NCBI GenBank assembly: GCA_000697335.1
Contig: JNEM01009208.1
Span: 1 to 14,240 of the forward strand
Direction: 5' to 3'
From: Conidiobolus incongruus B7586
Taxonomy: Eukaryota > Entomophthoromycota > Entomophthoromycetes > Entomophthorales > Conidiobolaceae
DNA: 14,240 nt
Numbering within the stretch: the stretch's first letter is position 1; the number at the start of each line of letters is the position of its first letter. This document shows positions 7,988 to 14,240 of this stretch, piece after piece. Position numbers and translations under genes: made by a program. A model generated the notes under the pieces. That model was not told the DNA's origin. It worked only from the letters and a program-made list of their open reading frames with translations, and ran no database searches.

Positions 7988-9456
7988 ATGATGAAATTTA
8001 TTATTAAATTCGCTCAATTTCATATTAATTTTCGAATACCTGAATTGGAAGCAGTTGCTAAAATTGAAAATGTTAAAATTGATTTTAAATTGGAAGATTA
8101 TGACCCCTTGGTAAATATTGTAGTCTACTATGAGATTTTTTAAAATAATAATGGTTATTTTTTAGAGTCCCTTTTTAATTGTTGATATTGAATCTATTGA
8201 ATCTGCTAAAAAATTAGTTAGAAGAGCTATTTTAATCAAGTAATATAACTATTCATGTTTTATCCAACAGGTGCATTTAACTTATATTTAGAGATATATA
8301 TTGGTTATGGACATCCTCTGACACTTATGAAGGAATCCACGCTAACAATAAAAATTTATCTCACTTATGGGTAATATATTTAGAAGATCATTATTATTCA
8401 TAATTTTTAATAATATATTAGGAACCTTACCTTAACCTCAGCTGGAAATTCAGTGTTGTATCATTTGGTCGTACCAATATGATGGAAGAAAACATCAAGA
8501 AAATCAATACTTTTAGCTATATCCCCATGGCTGGGCCTATCAACCTTAAAACGCCAGATGTTGAATTTGCAATTTTAGAAGATTATGGATTCAACCCTGC
8601 TGATCACACTCCCCCTGAGACCCCGAAAACTGTTTATTTTGGTGTACATATTGCTGCTGGCAATAGAGATTTGGTTAAAAATTACAGTCTTAAGACTAGA
8701 AAATATATTGGTAACACTTCCATGGATGCTGAGCTTTCCCTTATTATGGCTAATATGGCTCTTTGTACCCCTGGGAAACTCGTATACGATCCATTTGTTG
8801 GAACTGGTAGTTTCCTCGTAACATCGAGTCACTATGGTTCATACACTATGGGATCTGATATTGATGGAAGACAGATTCGTGGTAAGGATGGTAACTCTAT
8901 TCAATCTAATTTGGAACAATACAATATGAGAGATAGAATGGTTGATACGATGGTGTTTGACATTTGCAACCACCCATGGAGACCCATTCCTATCTTTGAT
9001 GCAATCTGTACCGATCCTCCTTATGGAGTTCGTGCAGGAGCTAAGCGCTTAGGTCGCAAACGTGGTAACCGCAAAGCTGAAGAAATTCCCTTAGTCGATG
9101 GTGTTCCTGCTCATTTGCGAAAGGATTATCTTCCCCCGACAATTCCCTACGATATGCCAGAAGTTTTAGCTGACCTTTTAGAATTTGCCGCCAAATATCT
9201 CGTTGTTGGTGGTCGTATTGCATACTGGCTTCCGAACGTCGTTGAGGATGATGAAGATCCCGAGACTCCATATCACCCTAATCTTCAACTCATTGCTGAC
9301 AGTGAACAGCCTTTCAATGGATGGAGTAGACGTCTTATTGTGATGGAAAAGAAGTCAGAATATGATCCAAGCTTACCATTCGAGAAGCCTAAGAATGTAG
9401 ACCCCAAGTTGATATTTAGGAATCGCTACTTTTTGCCTAATCAACCTAAAGAATAG
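7988..9456 (+). CDS. TRM11: tRNA (guanine-10-N2) methyltransferase catalytic subunit Trm11, four exons
   Basis: Exons 7988-8110, 8166-8239, 8292-8370 and 8422-9456 give 436 residues, with introns of 55, 52 and 51 nt. Residues 1 to about 150 form the THUMP-bearing N-terminal part (FRIPELEAVA; SPFLIVDIES-ESAKKLVRRAILIKDIYWLW). The Rossmann methyltransferase follows: GNTSMDAE at 189-196, SAM motif I DPFVGTG at 215-221, and the catalytic DPPYG at 290-294 with the family-specific GVRAGAKR after it. A YWLP-type strand lies near the C-terminus. In other fungi and animals this enzyme works with Trm112 to make m2G at position 10 of tRNAs in the cytosol. Two adjacent in-frame ATGs (7988, 7991) are possible starts. 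In intron 2 an earlier CAG (8268-8270) is rejected because it leads to an in-frame stop. The gene appears intact and of normal length. Confidence 0.95.
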
Positions 9457-9830
9457 AGGCTAATATTAGGATTATTTAAATATCCACACTATTGTTTATA
9501 TTTTTCAAATGAGTAATCTGTAATTGAAATTTTTTTATGGATTATTTAATTATCCGAATATTTCGTTTACGTCAAATGGATACTCAAAATTTTGTACTAA
9601 GAATTGAAAATAAATAATCATTTGATAGAGCGGTTATCTTTTAATATTTCCACAATTATTATTTTTTATGAGAATTGTCAAATTAAGTTGAAATTTAATC
9701 ATTGGAAAATACACTAAATGATATAATATGTTTATTGAATAGTTCATATTCATATTATAAAAGATATAGAGGATTGCTGATTGGAAAGAAAAGGGTTTTG
9801 AAAATATCATACATTTAACTATTGTATAGA
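9457..9830. other. Convergent intergenic region
   Basis: AT-rich spacer between the convergent TRM11 and Zn2Cys6 genes. I looked here on the minus strand for a continuation of the Zn2Cys6 protein, which stops early, and saw no exon resembling the rest of the fungal middle-homology domain. Confidence 0.5.
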
Positions 9831-10859
9831 TCAATTATATGGGGGTGCCAATGTCTTCAAAATTGAGTGGCCTTGTCCCCAATTCTCATGACTCTGATCT
9901 TGGCCGTAGTAGTAGTAAACTTCTAAAGCCTTATAGTGGAATTGGGTAAAATCAAAATGTGCCCTGGAATTGCTGGCTTCCTTGCATGCAACTGCACATA
10001 CCGCATTCAAAAGGAACAGAAGAGGAGGATTCATCTGTCCCTTGAGCTGCTTAACAAATGATGCTGTGTTGAATTTGGGGAATTTAGGAGCGAGACGCCC
10101 AAAGAAAACAAGTAGGATGTAGATTTGCTGACTTGTCATGATCTTAAGGATATGATGCGATTCGCAGGCTGCGGCATCAATAAATGCGAGTGGATGATTT
10201 TCCAAGCTAGTAGTTGCGACTAATGTGTGCTTGGGTGGAAGGAATGGATCAGGTGTTTCCCTCAAGTAAAATTCAGCGGCTTTATAGCCACTTGCATTCG
10301 TATGCACATTCAAACACCCAAATGAGTCGGATTTAACCATGACGTGGTTCTGCAGAGTGGGAGAAGTATTGAGGCCAGGTGCTGGAGGAGGTATGCCGCT
10401 TGCAATTGGTGGGTAAGGAGAGGCATTTTGTCTTGTACTACGGTGTGGAGAAGGACCACGGGCTCTTCCTGTTATTCCAGGAAGCTTTGAGTCGTGGGAG
10501 GTCGAAAAAGCCTGGAGTGCTTCGACGGAAAGTGTAGCCTTCTTAGTGGTGGAATTACCGTTGGCTTGAGGATTTTTTACTTTGGGGCCACGCTTCATAA
10601 CCGGATTTCGATAGGTACAAGCTAAATTCTTTTTAGCACACGATTCACAAGTTCCGGTAATATTATTGCACCTAATTTTTCGAAATCTGCATTCATCACA
10701 TGCGCGACTGCTGGTGCCAGTTGGAGTATTTTGTAAATTGACAAAGGGAGGGCGGAGCTCGTGGGGCTCTGGCTTTGCTTGCTGATGAACGGCAGTACTA
10801 GGGTCAGCTTTGGGGACATGGTCAGCCGTAGTCGAAGAAGGAGGAGACGTAGTAGTCAT
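9831..10859 (-). CDS. Zn2Cys6 binuclear-cluster transcription factor-like protein, C-terminally short
   Basis: A single open frame of 342 residues from the first in-frame ATG (10857-10859). A frame extension upstream has a stop and no ATG. After a Pro/Ser/Thr-rich N-terminus comes the zinc cluster at residues 54-81, spaced C-x2-C-x6-C-x6-C-x2-C-x6-C (CDECRFRKIRC...CESCAKKNLAC), followed by basic KRGPK. A Pro/Ser/Thr linker precedes a segment (about 235-325) like the start of the fungal transcription factor middle-homology region: LLVFFGRLAPKFPKFNTASF and PPLLFLLNAVCAVAC. That region normally runs a few hundred residues further; here it ends at LAPPYN-stop. Either the gene is truncated, or it continues through an intron I cannot see. 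By family it would be a nuclear DNA-binding regulator. Target pathway unknown. Several lines of sequence look somewhat more GC-rich than the bestrophin genes. Confidence 0.8.
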   Translation of the reverse strand: MTTTSPPSSTTADHVPKADPSTAVHQQAKPEPHELRPPFVNLQNTPTGTSSRACDECRFRKIRCNNITGTCESCAKKNLACTYRNPVMKRGPKVKNPQANGNSTTKKATLSVEALQAFSTSHDSKLPGITGRARGPSPHRSTRQNASPYPPIASGIPPPAPGLNTSPTLQNHVMVKSDSFGCLNVHTNASGYKAAEFYLRETPDPFLPPKHTLVATTSLENHPLAFIDAAACESHHILKIMTSQQIYILLVFFGRLAPKFPKFNTASFVKQLKGQMNPPLLFLLNAVCAVACKEASNSRAHFDFTQFHYKALEVYYYYGQDQSHENWGQGHSILKTLAPPYN

Positions 10860-10929
10860 TTTAGGATTGAAACCAGGCACTGGACGGTAAATCGGGATAA
10901 AGAAGCAATGGGGAAATGGTATGAAAAAT

Positions 10930-11067
10930 GGTCCAATTTAATTTAAGGAAATAAACCAATCAATCCAAATTAGAATCAACAAAAAAGTCAGATGAAACGG
11001 GGAAAAAGATCGATTTTATACTTCCTTAGAATGTGATTATTTAAATTTCTCCCCCTTTTTAACCAAT
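10930..11067 (-). promoter_or_regulatory. Possible promoter motifs of the Zn2Cys6 gene (CCAAT, CCCCT)
   Basis: CCAAT occurs on the plus strand at 10933-10937, 10956-10960 and 11063-11067, the nearest 74 nt upstream of the gene's ATG. CCCCCTTTTT at 11051-11060 reads AGGGG on the gene's own strand, the core of a yeast stress-response element. CCAAT is bound by the HAP/NF-Y complex in either orientation. These are short words and may be chance. Confidence 0.25.
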
Positions 11068-11891
11068 TAATTTGTAATCTCTTAGTCCATTATTTGGTAG
11101 AATAGCCGGATTTATTCTTCTTTTATCCTTTAATTTCACAAAAATGTGGAAGTTTAATCAACAATCAGTATATTTTTTCTAATTTCCAAATTCTTATATT
11201 TATTTTAACAGATATCTTATATATTTATTATTTTTTGATATTAGTTTACCTACTATATAACTTTAAGCGCCTATTTATCTTTACTATTCATCATCCAATT
11301 ACAATCAGTTTATCATTATAACCTCCAGCCCTTCTTCAATATTTAATTTTCCACACCAACTCTAGATTATACAAATGAGAAAATTTATCAACCGACGATG
11401 AATTCGTTTTGATTGGTTCATAATAGTAATTCGCCTATTTTTATGGAGTAATTTTTGAAGTTTCAATTACCTATTTTACCCGAAGTTCTCTCCTAAAACT
11501 ATTTAATTCCTAATTTTAATTCTAAATATAATTTTAATAGATATTATAATGATAAAATTATTATCTAATATAAAATTAATAAATATAATCTAATAATCCT
11601 CCTTTAAATAAATCTTTGATTAATCCATATTCTTTACTCATTTAATAACCTCGTGATCATTTTCAAATATAATAATGTTAATCCGAGTCATTGAAATCAG
11701 GAGATGGATGTGGGGTAATTGATATTATCCGAGGCGATTCTAATCCAACCTTTCAATAAAACAAAAATATGAATATTGATTACTTGTTTATATCATGTTT
11801 TATATTAAGTAGATATTATAGTGTATTCTTTGATATAATAATTATATCAATTTAATCAATTTAATTCTGATATGCTTTGCTCCAATTTTCG
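11068..11891. other. Intergenic AT-rich region that still contains CpG
   Basis: No gene was recognised on either strand. About ten CpG dinucleotides fall between 11390 and 11891 (for example CCGACG, TCCGAGGCG), which makes their complete absence immediately to the right notable. Confidence 0.5.
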
Positions 11892-12964
11892 AATAAATTA
11901 AATATCTGAGAGTACTATCTTGTGATAGGAGTTTAAAGATTTAAATAAAATAATTATTAATAGTATTGCTTAAGGTAATTATTTTTTATTTTTAATGTAT
12001 TTCTTTTTTTAGATAGTTTTAATTATTCAAATTTCTAATTTATTCTATTTCTGAGAATTACTATCATCTATTATTTCAAAATAAATTGGTTATGTTTTAT
12101 TCCAGTTTTTGTTTTTCTAAATTATTTGAATAAATTAATTTCTTGATATTAATAAATTTCATACTTTTATCAGATAATTTAATAAGTATATACATAATAA
12201 ATTTATGACAAAAATTTTATATATGTAATAATTGCAAATGCTCTGGATCAATTTGAATAATAATTCAATGAAATTCTATTATCAATATTAGTAATTTATT
12301 ATAAATGATAATTATTATTTGTAAATTATATCTATATTATATAATTACATTGTATAATTTATGAGCTGGGTTTCTTTGTTTTATTTGGACATAGATGTAC
12401 CATGTATTCATCATACCTCATAAATGCTAAAACTATCAAGTGAATTAAGATATAGTGCCTGCAATTATAATGAGAACACTAACTTATTGTTTTAATCTCT
12501 TTTACAAATACTTTAAAAATTAAATTATTACAATTTGATTATATTGGTATAGGTTGAGAGAATTGTAATGAGATAAGATCTCAAAGTTCTTGTTATATTT
12601 CAAGCTTGTGTTTAGTTTTTAATTTCTTATATTTATCAATTTTCATTTATTTCCTTAATTTTATAGTTATTCAAATTTTATTTTGATTAATACAATTGGA
12701 CTATCTTTTTCTCATTATAATTAACTATTTCATTGGCTATTATAGGTAATTAGTATTTAACTCATCAAATAGAAAACTATTCTTATTTTATCCTATTTAA
12801 TTTTGAACATAGCTATTATTTTAAAATATTTATAATCATTTATAAAGTGAATTTATATTATTAGAATTTAAAGTATCCTTGAACATTAATTATAGCCTTG
12901 TTTGAATTATAGTCTTGCTACCTTTTAAAATTATAATTATATTTTAAAAAATTACTAATAGCTC

Positions 12965-12982
12965 ATATATATATATATATAT
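12965..12982. repeat. (AT)n microsatellite
   Basis: Uninterrupted AT alternation of about 18 nt at the left edge of a larger inverted repeat. Confidence 0.9.
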
Positions 12983-13057
12983 TTAATATTATTTTAAATA
13001 AAAGTCATGAAATATTTGTTCATTTTATGACTTGTATTTTATTTGATTATTAAATTT
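12981..13057. repeat. Imperfect inverted repeat around AAGTCAT...ATGACTT
   Basis: The left arm, containing ATTTAATA and AAAAGTCATGAAAT, and the right arm, containing ATTTTATGACTTG and ATTAAATTT, pair with a few gaps around a central stretch of about 8 nt. The AGTCAT/ATGACT core is not pure A/T, so the symmetry is more than low complexity. It may be a hairpin remnant of a decayed mobile element. Family unknown. Confidence 0.35.
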
Positions 13058-13500
13058 ATTTGCATTTTATATTATTTTAAATTACAACACAATTAAATAT
13101 TTTTTTAATTAAAATATTTTGATTTTAAAATTTATACTTAAATTTAATTATGCTTAAATTAGATTGTGATTATCAAGAGACTTTTATTTTTGTATTTTTA
13201 AAACTTAATTATAAACCCTTTAAAATCATTTAAAACTTGTAAACAGTTTATAAAGATAGTATTTTATTTAAAACTACTATATATTATTAGATTTGTAATT
13301 TTAAAGCTAAAAAGAACACTATTTAAAATTTACTAAAATCTAAAAGATTAATTTTTACTATTATTCTTTTATTTATTAATAAAGTAAAAAAATATATTAA
13401 GAAATACCTTTTTATTTTTGTTTAAGAATTATTAAAGTAATTTAATGTTAGTTATACAAGTATGTTATATTTACTTAAGTTTAAACTTAGATTAATTAAT

Positions 13501-14040
13501 AAAATTGTAAAATAGATACCTTATAATTTAATAAAAGCCTAAAAGAAAATTAGAGTAGATATAGTTAAACTAAACAAATTAAAGTATAACTAAAAACAAA
13601 AGTTTTTATAATAAATACTTATAATTAATAAATTTTAAACTCTTTTATATAATCCTTTACTTAAAAATAAAATAAAAAGTTAAGTTAAGTTAAATCAATC
13701 TTCTCTATAAATTCTAATGAATAAATACTTTAAATATAAACAAATGTTAATTATTATAATAAATTATAATGGTATATAGTTTTCTTATTTAATATCTTAA
13801 GGAAAATTAATTAATAGTAAATTATATATTACTTTTTTAAATAAAATAATTTTTAAATAATATTCTCAATATAAATTAAAAACATCTATTATTTTATATA
13901 ATAATTGTAAAATACATAAAGCTAAAGTTATAAAAGATTTTTTATATAAAAAAATTAGAGGGAGTTATTATATTTAGTATATTTACTTAATTATAACTTA
14001 TATGATTATAATTGTTTTAAACAATTAAAAAAATAGCTTA
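13501..14040 (+). mobile_element. Decayed Tc1/mariner-type DNA transposon, transposase remnant
   Basis: In the single plus frame that starts at 13501, spaced fragments match the DDE core of Tc1/mariner transposases after allowing G-to-A and C-to-T change. INKF-stop-T at 13624-13641 fits ...TDEFWT. Residues INSKLYITFL at 13813-13842 fit the N-S-YI--L region. YNNCKIHKAKVIKDFL at 13897-13944 fits the QDNAP-H-AK motif. I--V-N--KN near 14005-14034 fits NPIENVW-W-KN. The first-to-second Asp distance is 91 codons and second Asp to Glu is 36, close to DD34E/D. Many stops interrupt the frame, several where Trp (TGG) is expected. Terminal repeats were not found and the element probably continues past the window. 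Moderately sure. Confidence 0.45.
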
Positions 14041-14240
14041 TAGGAAAAAAAATTCCCACAAACAAATTAAATTAATTTGTAAAATATTAAATTTCAGTTT
14101 TTAATAAAAAAAACTATTTTTTAAATATTAAAAACTTATTAAAAGTATAGAAAAGAGTTATTAATAATAAAAAAGGTTATTAATTTTATATTATTCATTA
14201 ATTTTTATATTCTATTTATTAATTTATTTATTTAATTTTA

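Larger units (their letters stand above)
11892..14240. other. CpG-free, extremely AT-rich tract
   Basis: I read every line and line junction of this 2349-nt tract and found no CG dinucleotide; the last one is at 11890-11891. At roughly 15-20 percent G+C, about ten to twenty would be expected by chance. Non-random loss of CpG is what methylation-driven deamination, or a RIP-like process, leaves behind. The tract gets still poorer in C and G beyond about 13,060, where a decayed transposase frame is visible. No living gene is recognised. Confidence 0.75.

Noticed and set aside
8240-8291. Alternative acceptor CAG at 8268-8270 in TRM11 intron 2
   Set aside because: It leads to TGC ATT TAA, an in-frame stop, whereas TAG at 8289-8291 continues directly into the conserved DIYWLW segment.
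314-9456. Functional link between TRM11 and the two nearby tRNA genes, both of which have the G10 substrate base
   Set aside because: G10 is present in most tRNAs and the genes are kilobases apart with others between; proximity is most simply chance.
9831-10880. A seven-residue longer N-terminus (MPGFNPK...) for the Zn2Cys6 protein
   Set aside because: That start would be GTG, which is not used for ordinary initiation in fungal nuclear genes; the first in-frame ATG is at 10857-10859.
11375-11401. Short ORF starting ATGAGAAAATTT
   Set aside because: Eight codons only, with no conserved context or link to a following gene.
12541-12610. GAGAGAATTG...GAGATAAGATCTC...CTTGT resembling the transcribed end of a long terminal repeat
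   Set aside because: Only a short hairpin and a loose resemblance; no paired end repeat, primer site or coding remnant was seen, so no element is called.

Overview
The window reads as nuclear DNA of an AT-rich fungus. Three things support this. One gene encodes a Zn2Cys6 binuclear-cluster protein, a family essentially restricted to fungi. The protein-coding genes carry very short introns (48-59 nt, GT...TAG). Two nuclear-type tRNA genes are present. The AT bias, tiny introns and the KRGPK motif after the zinc cluster would fit an early-diverging lineage (Mucoromycota or Zoopagomycota type), but that placement is an inference and is not secure.

Layout. tRNA-Ala(AGC) (minus) lies at 314-386. 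A four-exon 20S proteasome alpha-3 subunit gene (PSMA4/PRE9 type, plus) spans 636-1551. tRNA-Cys(GCA) (minus) lies at 1914-1985. A gene desert of about 2 kb (1986-4002) follows, with one good hairpin, a degenerate direct repeat and a GT microsatellite. Two tandem plus-strand bestrophin-family anion-channel genes come next (4003-5118 and 5963-7084). A four-exon tRNA guanine-N2 methyltransferase gene, TRM11/TRMT11 (plus), spans 7988-9456. A Zn2Cys6 regulator-like gene (minus) at 9831-10859 ends early in its middle-homology region. From 10860 to 14240 I recognise no living gene. The last 2349 nt contain not one CpG, and near the right edge they hold what looks like a decayed Tc1/mariner DNA transposon.

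The genes do not form an evident pathway. Proteasome subunit, tRNA modification enzyme and tRNA genes are housekeeping. The bestrophin pair is a local tandem duplication with a paralogue-homogenised core. The Zn2Cys6 gene is accessory. I did not find an undescribed multi-gene system. The most informative signals are the gene-conversion-like patch shared by the two bestrophin genes, the conserved promoter block in front of both, and the abrupt loss of CpG at about 11,892 next to a transposon relic.
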